A stretch of DNA of 64,000 nt, from contig NZ_FOCQ01000003.1 in assembly GCF_900110165.1 (NCBI RefSeq), positions 286,045 to 350,044 on the forward strand, given 5' to 3'. Of this stretch, positions 53,636-62,382 are shown one piece after another; within the stretch, counting starts at the first letter, position 1, and each line of letters begins with the position of its first letter. The DNA is from Lihuaxuella thermophila (GTDB lineage: Bacteria; Bacillota; Bacilli; Thermoactinomycetales; Thermoactinomycetaceae). The notes under the pieces are model-generated. The model was not told where the DNA came from. It saw nothing but the letters and a program-made list of their open reading frames with translations, and did not search any database. The position numbers were made by a program, and so were the translations under genes.

Positions 53636-53750
53636 ATAAAATAAATCGCTCATAGGCGATCAGATTCGATCCTTGTGAGAGAGATTGTGCCTCAATCGTT
53701 CCCGTATACGATAAGATGAGAGCTACCAACACAGTTAGACTTTTTAGCAT
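53634..53750 (-). CDS. Small secreted peptide precursor (38 aa)
   Basis: MLKSLTVLVALILSYTGTIE then AQSLSQGSNLIAYERFIL. A signal-peptide-like N-terminus with a possible cut after IEA leaves a 17-residue peptide. GGAGG lies ten bases before the ATG. Size and layout recall Phr/PapR-type signalling peptides, but no Rap or PlcR-type receptor gene is adjacent, so this is only a possibility. The stop overlaps the terminator region. Confidence 0.55.
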   Translation of the reverse strand: MLKSLTVLVALILSYTGTIEAQSLSQGSNLIAYERFIL

Positions 53751-53907
53751 TTTTTAACCTACCTCCAAATATGGAGATAGTTTAACCAATCTCGTTTCCC
53801 GAAATCGCCCATATGTCGCTGTTAACGATAAGTGCACGTTAGTTCAAAACGATATCAGTATTGAACCATCTAAAATCACATACCACAACGCCCCACCTGC
53901 AAAGAAA

Positions 53908-53930
53908 GGAAGCTCCAATCATGAGCTTCC
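53908..53930 (-). terminator. Terminator after the pseudogene
   Basis: Minus strand GGAAGCTC pairs with GAGCTTCC around seven bases, followed by TTTCTTTG. Confidence 0.65.
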
Positions 53931-53959
53931 TTCTTTCCCATAGCTGTTTCCTAGCCACC

Positions 53960-54583
53960 TTAATAGTATAGAATCTTTTTCGCTTCTAATCCTTCTCGCC
54001 ATCCCTTCCATTGATTCCAGTCTTGTTCGGAAGTTACATCGACTTTCCAACCTAGTGGGGTTCTTTTTACAGTGATTGCTTCATTGACTCCAGCTCCACC
54101 AATCACATATATGTAACAATCTTCACCCTTTTTTGCTTCTTCAATGGATAACTCCCTTTTCTTTCTCGCTTCCTTTACCTTGTAAAGTCTGCCATCCCCG
54201 GAATCATTCCAGTCTACTTCTGACCAACTTTCCTCTCCTTTTTTCGTGATATATTTTTTATAATCAGCAGTGATGAATTGAGCTAATCATTTATAATCCT
54301 CATTTTTTTGCGCATCTATTGCTTCAATCGCAATATCCAGAGGAATTTTTCCATTGATTTTCGTTTGCACGGCAGAATGATATTTTCTATGTTTTTCCCT
54401 GGCTTGATCCCCTTTTTTCTTGTCTTCGATATAATCTCTCTCCAGGATCTCTTGGTATAAAGGTTCATCCTCAAAATCTTTGAGGATCACCGGTTCGATA
54501 TTCTGATGATACAATAGATAGCTATAGGCCTCACTTGCGGTACGATCTGACGGGCGTGTTGATTTGCACAAAATGAAAACCAT
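53960..54583 (-). pseudogene. Unrecognised gene interrupted by an in-frame TGA
   Basis: A first frame, MVFILCKSTRPSDR to KNEDYK, stops with TGA at 54289-54287. The same frame continues without a shift for 108 codons (LAQFITADYKKYITKKGEE ... GWREGLEAKKILYY). Composition and charge are alike on both sides, so this was one gene of about 205 residues. The second half contains YIYVIGGAGVNEAITVKRTPLGWKVDV. I recognise no family. One base change (for example CGA to TGA) would explain the break; readthrough is possible but unproven. Confidence 0.65.
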
Positions 54584-54758
54584 GGATCATATCCTGTTCT
54601 TTGATATTTAGAAAAGTTATACATATTGTTAACCATTCCGCGGAAATTTTCTATTAGATGGAAATGGGTGAAGGACGGAGCTTGTGCAGAAAATTCGTGT
54701 AGTTGAAAAGTGAAATGAACGAAAATAGTTAGATCACTCCTTATATACAATGCAAATA

Positions 54759-54799
54759 GTTGAGACTTCACACAACTTTCCGTCGAATGAAGTCTCAAC
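54759..54799 (-). terminator. Long inverted repeat after the decarboxylase gene
   Basis: GTTGAGACTTCA and TGAAGTCTCAAC pair over 12 bases around a 17-base loop, 15 bases past the decarboxylase stop. The T-tract is weak. Confidence 0.55.
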
Positions 54800-54813
54800 G
54801 ATCCTGCTATTTT

Positions 54814-56334
54814 TTATCCGTCTATCGTGGGAGAAGACATGGAAACCCCGACCCTGGGTCCCAATTCCTGCAGTTTATTCCATAAGCTCTTAATGTCCTC
54901 GAATGTAGTATGAATGTTTCCGATTGAGATTCGGATCACATAACGACCCCGAATAACTGCATGTGAGGCATAAGCCGTTCCAGACTGATTTAATTGTCTC
55001 AATAGTTCGTCGTTCAACCGATTCAAATATTCACTGAGAACTCTTTGTTTTTCAGGAGCTGCTTTTTGCCATATAGTCCGAATAGTTTGAGGTACATACC
55101 GCAGACAGACTAGTGCAAACGGAGAAGAGGCAGCACAAACAAAATTTGGATGAGCAGAAATTTCCTTGGTCAACCAACGAGTAAGACGAATGCTCTCACC
55201 TAAACGGTTAGCTAGTCCCTCACGACCAAAACTTTGAATTACCCACCATATCTTAAGAGAACGAAAGCTACGTCCCAGTTGCAACGTATAATCCATATAG
55301 TCGACACTACCATCTTCCTTTTGCGTATTAAGATATTCTGGGATCAGACGAAAACTGTTCGCAAGAACCCCTTTTTGGCGACAGAAGAGTGCTGTAACTT
55401 CGAGTGGTGTGTAAAGACATTTGTGGGGGTTCACCACAATGGAATCACCTAATTGCAGATCCTCTGCATTTTCTTTAACTTCTGGTACCAGATACCAGAA
55501 TCCACCGTATGCTGCATCAATGTGTAACCAGATCCCGTACTTCTTACAGATTTCCGAAATAGAAGAGATGGGATCTACTGCTCCGGTAGCGGTGGTACCC
55601 ACAGTTGCAACAACTGCCATTGGACGATACCCGTTTTCTAAGTCTAAACAAATTGCTTCCTCCAGCTTCGTTGGAATTAAGCGATAGCTTTCATCTGTTG
55701 GCAATCGCACCACATTATCAGTACCGATCCCCAGGGAAATGGCTGCCTTATCTACGGAACTGTGAGCCTGATCAGAAGTATAAAGCCGTAGCCGAGGTAC
55801 AAAATGTCCAGTTAATCCCTTTGTACGTACATTGAGATCTGAGAGGGAATCCCGTGCAGCTACCAGTGCATAGAAGGTAGCTAAGGATGCTCCGTTTACC
55901 AGTACTCCATCTGCTTCATGATTGTATCCAATCATTTCTGCTAACCAGCGGAGAACGATCGTTTCCAATGCAGAGGCTGCTGGAGCGGATTTCCAAACCA
56001 TTGCATTTACATTTAACGCTGAAATCAGAAGATCTGCTAAGATTCCAGGAAAACTAGCTGAGTTACTGAAGTATGCGTGAAATGAGGGATGATTCCAATG
56101 AGTTAAGTGAGGGATAACCTTGTTCCAAGTCTCATTCAGAGTAACTTCGAACGGTACAGGTTTTTCTGGTAGAGGTTTGTCAAGCAAGTTCATTAATTCC
56201 TGTGGAGAAATATGAGTGGTAATAGGAATATTACGAATCTGTTCAAAATGTCCCCGAATCAGTTTCATAAGTTTCTGACCATTTCTTTCAAACTCCCAGG
56301 GACTCCAATCACCCAAGTCTGCTTGTTGATTCAC
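54814..56334 (-). CDS. PLP-dependent decarboxylase, aromatic-L-amino-acid / group II type
   Basis: 506 residues from a GTG at 56334 (AAAGGAG seven bases upstream). Group II decarboxylase signatures: HWNHPSFHAYFSNSASFPGILADLL, TSDQAHSSVDKAA, VGTTATGAVDPI, WLHIDAAYGGFW and NPHKCLYTPLEV with the PLP-binding Lys. In plant and bacterial AADCs the residue after the Lys is usually Trp (HKW); Cys here may shift the active-site pocket. It probably decarboxylates an aromatic amino acid to an amine. It follows two small unrecognised genes (56359 and 56905) and is probably co-transcribed with them. Confidence 0.88.
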   Translation of the reverse strand: MNQQADLGDWSPWEFERNGQKLMKLIRGHFEQIRNIPITTHISPQELMNLLDKPLPEKPVPFEVTLNETWNKVIPHLTHWNHPSFHAYFSNSASFPGILADLLISALNVNAMVWKSAPAASALETIVLRWLAEMIGYNHEADGVLVNGASLATFYALVAARDSLSDLNVRTKGLTGHFVPRLRLYTSDQAHSSVDKAAISLGIGTDNVVRLPTDESYRLIPTKLEEAICLDLENGYRPMAVVATVGTTATGAVDPISSISEICKKYGIWLHIDAAYGGFWYLVPEVKENAEDLQLGDSIVVNPHKCLYTPLEVTALFCRQKGVLANSFRLIPEYLNTQKEDGSVDYMDYTLQLGRSFRSLKIWWVIQSFGREGLANRLGESIRLTRWLTKEISAHPNFVCAASSPFALVCLRYVPQTIRTIWQKAAPEKQRVLSEYLNRLNDELLRQLNQSGTAYASHAVIRGRYVIRISIGNIHTTFEDIKSLWNKLQELGPRVGVSMSSPTIDG

Positions 56335-56358
56335 AGGCAATCTCCTTTCAGTAGATCT

Positions 56359-56901
56359 CTATTCTTTGCTTAAATCCGGTTTGTTCGCGTAAAATTCACG
56401 AAGTAGTGAGGTTCCTCCATCCACAAACTTTTGACAGACCAACCCATGATGCTTGCGATTGTAAACCTGGGACTTTACAAGAGATGTCCAAGCTTTCGCT
56501 AAGTCAGCAGGCCATTGTTGTACTTCTCCTAATTCTTTCATTAGCATGGTACGAAGATTCCGGAAGTTTTCCAACATGACATGGTGCTCGGTATTCAACT
56601 GGCCGCTAAAACCAGGGCTAAGAAAAGGCGGCATCATGGAGGGGCGGATTAAATCTTCGTAAAGATGCCGAGGAAAATCTGCTGAATACTTCATGACGGC
56701 GGTAGAAGCGTTGAAAAGTACGGTAAGACGTTGAAGTGAAGAAGATACACAAGACCAATCACGATGTCTTACCGAGTCCAGACTGACTTCCAGTGCCGTA
56801 TTCATTACCACCAAAAGCACATGAAAAATTTGGTGACCCTGCTTCCAACGAAGTACTGCCTGTTGATAAGCAGAAGGGATCGAGGTGGCATCTGCTTTCA
56901 A
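56359..56901 (-). CDS. Unrecognised 180-residue helical protein in the decarboxylase operon
   Basis: Begins with TTG at 56901, nine bases after AAAGGGG. Mostly helical, no membrane or signal segment. Notable segments: GHQIFHVLLVVMNTALEV, FNASTAVMKYSADFPRHLYEDLIRPSMMPP, QLNTEHHVMLENFRNLRTML and NRKHHGLVCQKFVDGGTSLLREFYA. The His-rich helices could bind haem or metal, faintly like tryptophan-dioxygenase-type helical bundles; this is a guess. It starts three bases past the 111-residue gene's stop, and the decarboxylase gene begins 24 bases downstream. Confidence 0.6.
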   Translation of the reverse strand: MKADATSIPSAYQQAVLRWKQGHQIFHVLLVVMNTALEVSLDSVRHRDWSCVSSSLQRLTVLFNASTAVMKYSADFPRHLYEDLIRPSMMPPFLSPGFSGQLNTEHHVMLENFRNLRTMLMKELGEVQQWPADLAKAWTSLVKSQVYNRKHHGLVCQKFVDGGTSLLREFYANKPDLSKE

Positions 56902-56904
56902 TTC

Positions 56905-57240
56905 TTATGTCCCCTTTCCAGAAGCCTCGCAAATCTTCACCCATCTCTCCAACGTGACCTGAAAGACGACTAACCATCCCAAAAGAATCTCGTATTTATC
57001 CTTATCCTCAAGACTTGTCTTATCTAAATCCCTGGTTTGTTTCTCATATAAGCTGAGGCAAGCCCTTGACCATTCTATGAGATCTGGCGAGCTTCTCAAC
57101 AAACGAAAGTATAAGTCATATTCTGTTGGTGTGGAAGATCCATGAATATCATCAGGAACTTTAGAATCAGCCGGGATGGATAGCGGTTGAATTAAACTAT
57201 AGTCAGGTAAAACTTTTGAATCTCTGTCCTCATTCATCAT
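56905..57240 (-). CDS. Unrecognised 111-residue protein, first gene of the decarboxylase operon
   Basis: ATG at 57240 with GGAGG eight bases upstream, a good start. N-terminal ~45 residues look disordered, then helices (YDLYFRLLRSSPDLIEWSRACLSLYEKQ; YEILLGWLVVFQVTLERWVKICEAS). No signal or membrane segment. I recognise no family. Together with the 180-residue protein it may form a complex with or for the decarboxylase product. Confidence 0.6.
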   Translation of the reverse strand: MMNEDRDSKVLPDYSLIQPLSIPADSKVPDDIHGSSTPTEYDLYFRLLRSSPDLIEWSRACLSLYEKQTRDLDKTSLEDKDKYEILLGWLVVFQVTLERWVKICEASGKGT

Positions 57241-57512
57241 TTCTCCTCCTTGTACCTAATATGGGCATGGAATTAGACATACTCAAAGCCTTACTGTTCA
57301 TTTTGCATGAGGTAAACTCTTTTTGTTATATCCAATTGTTTTTATCTAAGTAAAATTATACAACATAAATTAGAGTACTACAAGTATTCTGAGAACAAGC
57401 AAATTGAATCAAGCTCGGTAAAAAAAACAAGCATAAAAAAAGCCCTCTCCACGAGTGGCTCAAAAAAGAACGTATTCTTGTTACCCCCTCTTGATACTGA
57501 AATATATAATAC

Positions 57513-57541
57513 AAAAACCCCCTCGAACTATCGAGAGGGAG
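57513..57541 (-). terminator. Terminator after the tRNA remnant
   Basis: Minus strand CTCCCTC-TCGA-TAGT-TCGA-GGGGG hairpin followed by TTTTTG, directly after the CCA end of the tRNA-like piece. A second minus-strand hairpin with T7 lies near 57438-57466, close to the decarboxylase operon's upstream region. Confidence 0.75.
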
Positions 57542-57546
57542 TTGGT

Positions 57547-57606
57547 TGGTGGAGCATAGCGGGCTCGAACCGCTGACCTCTACACTGCCAGTGTGACACC
57601 GCCCGA
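57547..57606 (-). pseudogene. 3' half of a tRNA (Ala-GGC-like) with encoded CCA
   Basis: Minus strand: GTCACACTGGCAGTGTAGAGG (anticodon-arm-like, one mismatch), T-arm AGCGG-TTCGAGC-CCGCT (57574-57558), ATGCTCC and ACCA. No matching 5' acceptor or D-arm precedes it; instead AGGATTATCGGGCGG stands there. Such tRNA 3' pieces mark attachment sites of integrated elements. The 660-base gap 57241-57901 otherwise holds no gene. The GGATTATCG just upstream equals the junction motif seen before tRNA halves in the Y-RNA array, but no full Ro60 stem is present. Confidence 0.55.
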
Positions 57607-57901
57607 TAATCCTGGTGAATTTTAGTGTACTTCAGTTGAAAAACCCGCATGAAATCGGGAATCTTCGCAGCCCAAATCTACTCTGGTTCACCCTAGTTAT
57701 CAGTAGTGCGTGATCAAAATGTGATCAAGGTCTGATTAGGCCAAATTCCCTCAAAAATGAGCCCCCATTTTTGCTTCACAGCGCCATTTTTATTGAACAT
57801 TTTTTGAACTTAACCATCGCCCTTACATCAGGTTCTACAATAAGATCGATAGTTTTTTCTAATGTCTGAAGTACCTTATCGGGGATTTCTGTCTTGGATC
57901 T

Positions 57902-58900
57902 CTAATCAATAACCTTTGTTACCACTAAATCCACAACATCCTTTAGCTCATTCCAATAATCACTTATCCACAATATCTCCTCAAAAAAGCGAACCGATTC
58001 ATGATTCCACTCCTCAACATCGGCCCAACACCATTTAGGAGATTCATAACACCACAAGAGTCTTAAAGAGCGAATTAGATCCTCTTTCGATAATGGAAGA
58101 TGCTCATTATATCCAGATACAAATGATGAAACTGTTTCTAAATTCAATTGCGATGAATAGGAATCAAAGGTACAAGACAAGAGAGCACGAGCAATGTCTA
58201 ATTCACAATAACCTACTTTTACCCGATCAAAATCCAATATGGCCATACACTTCGTAGGAGAAAACAAGAAATTATCAACCCACAAATCCCAATGAATCCA
58301 ATGAGGATGACATTTTCTTAAGTCATCTAATTGTATTTGGTTTACGATCTTCCACTGATTTTCTAATGCTCGAATAACGCGGCTTGACGGTTGTAATATT
58401 TGTGCCCTTTCCCATTGATCTCTCCAGCTTTTCAATATTTTTTCTTTATCCAATGACCATGATGTTTTTGTAGCTGGTATCTTTTTTAAAAGGGTATGCA
58501 TATATCCAATAGCTTTTCCCAAGTCATAAATCTGTTCAATGTTTACCTCTCCGGGCTTAACTAAAACCCCTTCAATGTAATCCATTAATGTATAGTTAAT
58601 CCCATCGTTTGTTTGTAAAACAAACCGATCTCGGAATCGGTAAAGCTTCGGACATGGGATTCCGTTTTTGTTGAGTCTATCTTGAATAGTTAAAGAAACT
58701 TCAATTAAAGACAACCGCTCCAATGAATACCGCATAGGTGAATATTGTTTTGCAAATAATTTTCCAACATTCGTCTCCAATACCCACTTGAAATTCTTCC
58801 AGCCTCTATAGACCGGGATCGTTGAATAAACTCGTATTTCAAATTTCCACTCTATATCGCGAATAATTTTCTCCATTATTTCATTCTCTTTTAATTCCAT
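57902..58900 (-). CDS. APH/CotS-type small-molecule kinase
   Basis: 332 residues, AAAGGGG eight bases before the ATG. Protein-kinase-like fold of the aminoglycoside phosphotransferase family: N-lobe KWVLETNVGKLFAKQY (ATP-binding Lys), hinge TLMDYIEG, Brenner motif HWIHWDLWVDNFLF (catalytic Asp, Asn) and metal motif ILDFDRV. Relatives phosphorylate aminoglycosides, choline, homoserine or act in spore coats (CotS). Last gene of a seven-gene minus-strand series; in a biosynthetic setting it might give self-resistance or tailor a product. Confidence 0.82.
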   Translation of the reverse strand: MELKENEIMEKIIRDIEWKFEIRVYSTIPVYRGWKNFKWVLETNVGKLFAKQYSPMRYSLERLSLIEVSLTIQDRLNKNGIPCPKLYRFRDRFVLQTNDGINYTLMDYIEGVLVKPGEVNIEQIYDLGKAIGYMHTLLKKIPATKTSWSLDKEKILKSWRDQWERAQILQPSSRVIRALENQWKIVNQIQLDDLRKCHPHWIHWDLWVDNFLFSPTKCMAILDFDRVKVGYCELDIARALLSCTFDSYSSQLNLETVSSFVSGYNEHLPLSKEDLIRSLRLLWCYESPKWCWADVEEWNHESVRFFEEILWISDYWNELKDVVDLVVTKVID

Positions 58901-58906
58901 TGGGAG

Positions 58907-60028
58907 TTACCCCTTTCTCCAAAATGCTTCTAACCTCATAAGTTGTTCATCAATCTTATTCACTAATTGAGTTTCTACCTGTTCAAAAATCTTGTATTCA
59001 ACCCGCTTGTCTTCTTTCCTCCATAACCACTTTCCAATGATCCTACCATTTAAAAGGATGCAGGAGGAAATTTCTCCATTTTTCAAAAATACTTCTTTGG
59101 CTTTTTGATCAGCATAACGCCATCGTGACTCATAATATCCTTTTAATGTTGGGTCATCATACGCACAAATTGAAAAAAACGGGTAATCAAAAGGTTTAGT
59201 CAAAATCAGCTCCTCAGCATTTTCCTTTGTGATGTAAAGTTCAGAACCGAAAGAATCGATTAGAATCTTTTGATATCCCTTTGCAGAAAGATGTTTTTGA
59301 ACAACCCGTTTATCCAAACCAGTCCACCAGCATATATCCTTAAATGAAACGGGTCCATAGTGTTTAATATAAAGATCAATTAGCTTCTCTTCAGCCTCTT
59401 CTTTCTCTACCGAACTCAAATTCAGTTCAGGATAGATATTTGGGGTATACCCATAGGTTCGAGATTCCTTTGTCCACTGGCTACTATCATTTATGTAACA
59501 GAAAGTCCCTTCTTCCCAACAGTGCTTAATAATTCTCCTTAGTAAATAAATTGGATTTGATAACTGCTTCTTAATACGTTCAAAAAACGGTTGTTCAAGA
59601 ATGTTATGTATCATGTCTTCAGCCGAATATGGTTTTAATCTAACTAGTTCAATGAGATATTCTTTACATAGGGCAATATCGCGTTCATTGACACCTATCT
59701 TCTTATAAGATCTTGTGCAAATGGGTAATCGCTGTTTTAATGTTGCTTGATGTACAATAGGGGCTACTTGAATCGGGACAATATGTAACGTTTTTCTCAT
59801 ACAGCGAAGCTTTATTAAAGATGATCTCATTTGTTGCTCTAAGTCTATAGGTTGGAACCCTTCGATTCTTGTAAAAAGTGAAACAAAAGGTGTAGAGATA
59901 CGGGCAGCGTGTAGCCCAACTAAGCTGGAGATCGCCTGCTGGACACACGCTGCTTTTGCATGAGGGGCTAAATGATGTTTCTTGAGAAAATAACTTCTTA
60001 ATTGATTTAAAGGAATACGTTCAGACAT
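58907..60028 (-). CDS. Winged-helix AlkZ/YcaQ-family (HTH_42) protein
   Basis: 373 residues, GAGGCG upstream of the ATG. HTH_42 fold: RIPLNQLRSYFLKKHHL at the N-terminus, GLHAARISTPFVSLFTRI (typical ARxxxP), MRKTLHIVP, YGPVSFKDICWWTGLDKRVV and LLNGRIIGKWLWRK. Family members AlkZ (azinomycin self-resistance) and YcaQ unhook interstrand DNA crosslinks by glycosylase action; AlkX is another branch. I could not place the catalytic QxQ/QxD motif with certainty. In this operon a self-protection role against a DNA-reactive product is attractive but unproven. Overlaps the ASCH gene by eight bases. Confidence 0.8.
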   Translation of the reverse strand: MSERIPLNQLRSYFLKKHHLAPHAKAACVQQAISSLVGLHAARISTPFVSLFTRIEGFQPIDLEQQMRSSLIKLRCMRKTLHIVPIQVAPIVHQATLKQRLPICTRSYKKIGVNERDIALCKEYLIELVRLKPYSAEDMIHNILEQPFFERIKKQLSNPIYLLRRIIKHCWEEGTFCYINDSSQWTKESRTYGYTPNIYPELNLSSVEKEEAEEKLIDLYIKHYGPVSFKDICWWTGLDKRVVQKHLSAKGYQKILIDSFGSELYITKENAEELILTKPFDYPFFSICAYDDPTLKGYYESRWRYADQKAKEVFLKNGEISSCILLNGRIIGKWLWRKEDKRVEYKIFEQVETQLVNKIDEQLMRLEAFWRKG

Positions 60029-60500
60029 TTTTTCGCCTCGATTGTAGAAATGTTAGTAACTCAGGCTTGTTGTCGATGATCATATAAGACTGAGGGGCCA
60101 CAAACTTAAACCGATCTCTAAGCTCTTGTAATGAAACCGGATCAATCTTCTCGACAGATAAAACTGGTATCGCAAATCCTTTTTCAAGTCCTTCAAGATA
60201 CTTTAATGTTGCTTCATATGCACCCGTGCCAGGTTCTTCGTTTTCACAAATCTGAGCAATCTCATGAGCCGACCCAATAATAGGTTTTCCTAATTTTACT
60301 ATACCTGTGACAGATTTAACAGGTGAAACCAAATAGATGAACGCAGTCACTGGTCGGTTAATGAATTTCCGCCGATATTCATACCTTTTATATCCATCCA
60401 GCATTTGTTCAAAGTATTTCTCTTTCAAACTAAGCACAATAAACGTCTCACTAGAATGAGGTTTCGTTTCGATCCCCAAGGAAAGTTGCTCATTTTGCAT
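60021..60500 (-). CDS. ASCH/PUA-like domain protein
   Basis: 159 residues, GGGAG six bases before the ATG. FIVLSLKEKYFEQMLDGYKRYEYRRKF is the classic ASCH opening, with VTAFIYLVSPVKSVTGIVKLG as the beta-barrel core. ASCH/PUA-like folds bind RNA or modified nucleosides; some are ribonucleases or amidohydrolases acting on modified cytidine. Here it lies between a synthetase-like gene and a DNA glycosylase-like gene, compatible with an RNA- or nucleoside-binding role. The exact activity is not readable. Confidence 0.8.
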   Translation of the reverse strand: MQNEQLSLGIETKPHSSETFIVLSLKEKYFEQMLDGYKRYEYRRKFINRPVTAFIYLVSPVKSVTGIVKLGKPIIGSAHEIAQICENEEPGTGAYEATLKYLEGLEKGFAIPVLSVEKIDPVSLQELRDRFKFVAPQSYMIIDNKPELLTFLQSRRKNV

Positions 60501-60511
60501 ATCGATCTCCC

Positions 60512-61606
60512 TTACTTGTCCAAAATGAGTTGAAAATAATCAACCGAATAGTTTCGGAAAAGTTTACTGGGCTTTTTAACCCACTCCTGTACTTCACCCC
60601 AAAGCTTATCAAATCCTTCCATACCATACATGGACAAAAAGGCGGAAAAGTCAATCAACCCCTTGGGCAAATAATCATAAGCACCTTTCCGAACATATAA
60701 AGATTTCGAAAACTTGGCTCCTGACCAATCTACAATTACAGGTGCAAATACCCTTGTTGCAATTTGCGAATACCCCAATTCAAGAAGCCCCTCACAATGT
60801 ACACGAAGGGCCCAAACCCCTGACCAATCTCCGCCATCAACCATGATGCTTAACGTTTCATTTTCTTGATCTTCTTCTATGATAAATGCTCCCTTTATGA
60901 GATCACGCAGAGCTGCATTAAAGTCCACAAAATCTTGATTGTCTTCACGAATCGTAATTTTATGTTCACCATGTTCAAAACAACGACTTACCAGCGATAT
61001 GGAATCTTCAGTCATATCCATAATTTTTATTGTCCGGGCGTGCTTGTCTGCAAACTTACATACAGGGCAAGGAAACCGTACATGAAGTTTCTGATCACTC
61101 GGGCTAACAATTCTTGCAAATCTATCATGATTTTGCAAAATTTGAAGCAAAACTCTTCTCACAGTAGGCAGTTTTTGATATTCCTCATATGAACGAATAA
61201 TATGAGGAACTCCTGTTTTCTTCGATAATTCTGCAAAGATATAACGAAAGAACTCCATATTTTTATCCGCCAATGATTGACCGTCTTGGATGATGTCGGC
61301 AAGACTTTTTTGATAAATAACACCATCAACCGTCAATTTCTGTGCAGGACTGTTTTCCAATTGGTCAAATATAACTTTGACTGGTAATGAATAATAATCT
61401 CCCAAGTATTTACCAACAGCAAACGAGGTCATCATCGTTGTTACCGTTCCCAGATGAGGATGGCTGTTTGGCTGAGCGGAACAGTTGATAATAATCTCTT
61501 TCTTGCCTTGTATTTTGTTGTGAACAAGATCGGCAATGTCTGACATGATATATCCGATTCCTCCAGGAGGATAAAAAACATTATCCAAGCTTGCTAAGGT
61601 TCCCAT
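60512..61606 (-). CDS. Stand-alone class I aminoacyl-tRNA-synthetase-like protein
   Basis: 364 residues from the ATG at 61606 (GGAGG eight bases upstream). Class I Rossmann catalytic core: HIGH-like NSHPHLGTVTT near residue 46 and KMSKS-like GAKFSKSLYV near 295. A zinc-finger-like CPVCKF (plus a later C and H) is inserted between. Closest in feel to class I LysRS, but LysRS-I is ~500 residues with a C-terminal anticodon-binding bundle, which is missing. Such trimmed paralogues often activate an amino acid for small-molecule assembly or modify a tRNA. Its operon with methyltransferases supports a biosynthetic or resistance task. Confidence 0.75.
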   Translation of the reverse strand: MGTLASLDNVFYPPGGIGYIMSDIADLVHNKIQGKKEIIINCSAQPNSHPHLGTVTTMMTSFAVGKYLGDYYSLPVKVIFDQLENSPAQKLTVDGVIYQKSLADIIQDGQSLADKNMEFFRYIFAELSKKTGVPHIIRSYEEYQKLPTVRRVLLQILQNHDRFARIVSPSDQKLHVRFPCPVCKFADKHARTIKIMDMTEDSISLVSRCFEHGEHKITIREDNQDFVDFNAALRDLIKGAFIIEEDQENETLSIMVDGGDWSGVWALRVHCEGLLELGYSQIATRVFAPVIVDWSGAKFSKSLYVRKGAYDYLPKGLIDFSAFLSMYGMEGFDKLWGEVQEWVKKPSKLFRNYSVDYFQLILDK

Positions 61607-61632
61607 TATAAATTCCTCCATATGATTGATTT

Positions 61633-62382
61633 TCAATGACTTAGTGCAAAAACAATCACCGAATCATAATAAAGATCATTGGTTATATTCACTTTCTCCA
61701 AATGGAGAACTTCATAAGAATAACGATGCGCGACATAATCTATCAACTTTAGATTTAAATAAGAATTATCGAGGCCTTCTTTATCAATCAAATGGGCACT
61801 CCTTGTCCAATTTGCACCGATAACCCTGCCCCCAGGTTTCAAATATTTCTTGAGAAACCCAAAACAGTTTATAAACTTTTCAGGCGTTTGAGCCAACCCA
61901 AAAGTACCGAACTCGGTAATTAAATCATATTTACAATTGTCCAAGATGGCAGGCCAATCACTCATCGCATCAAAAATCAGATAATTTTGCACCTTCTTTT
62001 TCATTTCTAAGACATGCTGATCCGTTTTGTTGCATAGTCTGAGAGCTTCTTGGTAACACGGCGGGACTTCATCACTTTGAACAAAATCATTGAGAACCTT
62101 TAAAGCCTCGACGGAGATGTCATTGCAAGTAATTGACTTTACATCATTTAAAGGGATTGACCACAATAAGGTAGATGGACCTGCACCAAGATCGAGCCAA
62201 TCACCTCCCAGTCCTAACTCATCCAAAATCATAAGTATGTTTTCGGTTCCTTGACCAAAACGAAATTCTCCATAGTAATAGTTCTTGAAGTAGTTCTGAA
62301 AATAGTCCAATCTTTTCTGATTTAAAACTTCCGACTGAAAATCGGTTACCTTCACCCTGTTTTTCAATTGGGAAGTTCTCAT
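61633..62382 (-). CDS. SAM-dependent methyltransferase (class I), 249 aa
   Basis: AGAGGGG precedes the ATG at 62382. Motif I is WLDLGAGPSTLLWS near residue 62, motif II SITCNDIS with the SAM-ribose Asp, and a post-core GGRVIGANWTRSAHLI. An N-terminal part (LDYFQNYFKNYYYGEFRFGQG) recalls the NNMT/PNMT/TEMT group of small-molecule N-methyltransferases. It overlaps the upstream methyltransferase gene by four bases. Substrate unknown; likely the operon's product. Confidence 0.8.
   Translation of the reverse strand: MRTSQLKNRVKVTDFQSEVLNQKRLDYFQNYFKNYYYGEFRFGQGTENILMILDELGLGGDWLDLGAGPSTLLWSIPLNDVKSITCNDISVEALKVLNDFVQSDEVPPCYQEALRLCNKTDQHVLEMKKKVQNYLIFDAMSDWPAILDNCKYDLITEFGTFGLAQTPEKFINCFGFLKKYLKPGGRVIGANWTRSAHLIDKEGLDNSYLNLKLIDYVAHRYSYEVLHLEKVNITNDLYYDSVIVFALSH

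Noticed and set aside
54487..54798. A 103-codon minus-strand frame between the pseudogene and the decarboxylase
   Set aside because: It overlaps the pseudogene in another frame, covers the terminator repeat and lacks a ribosome site.
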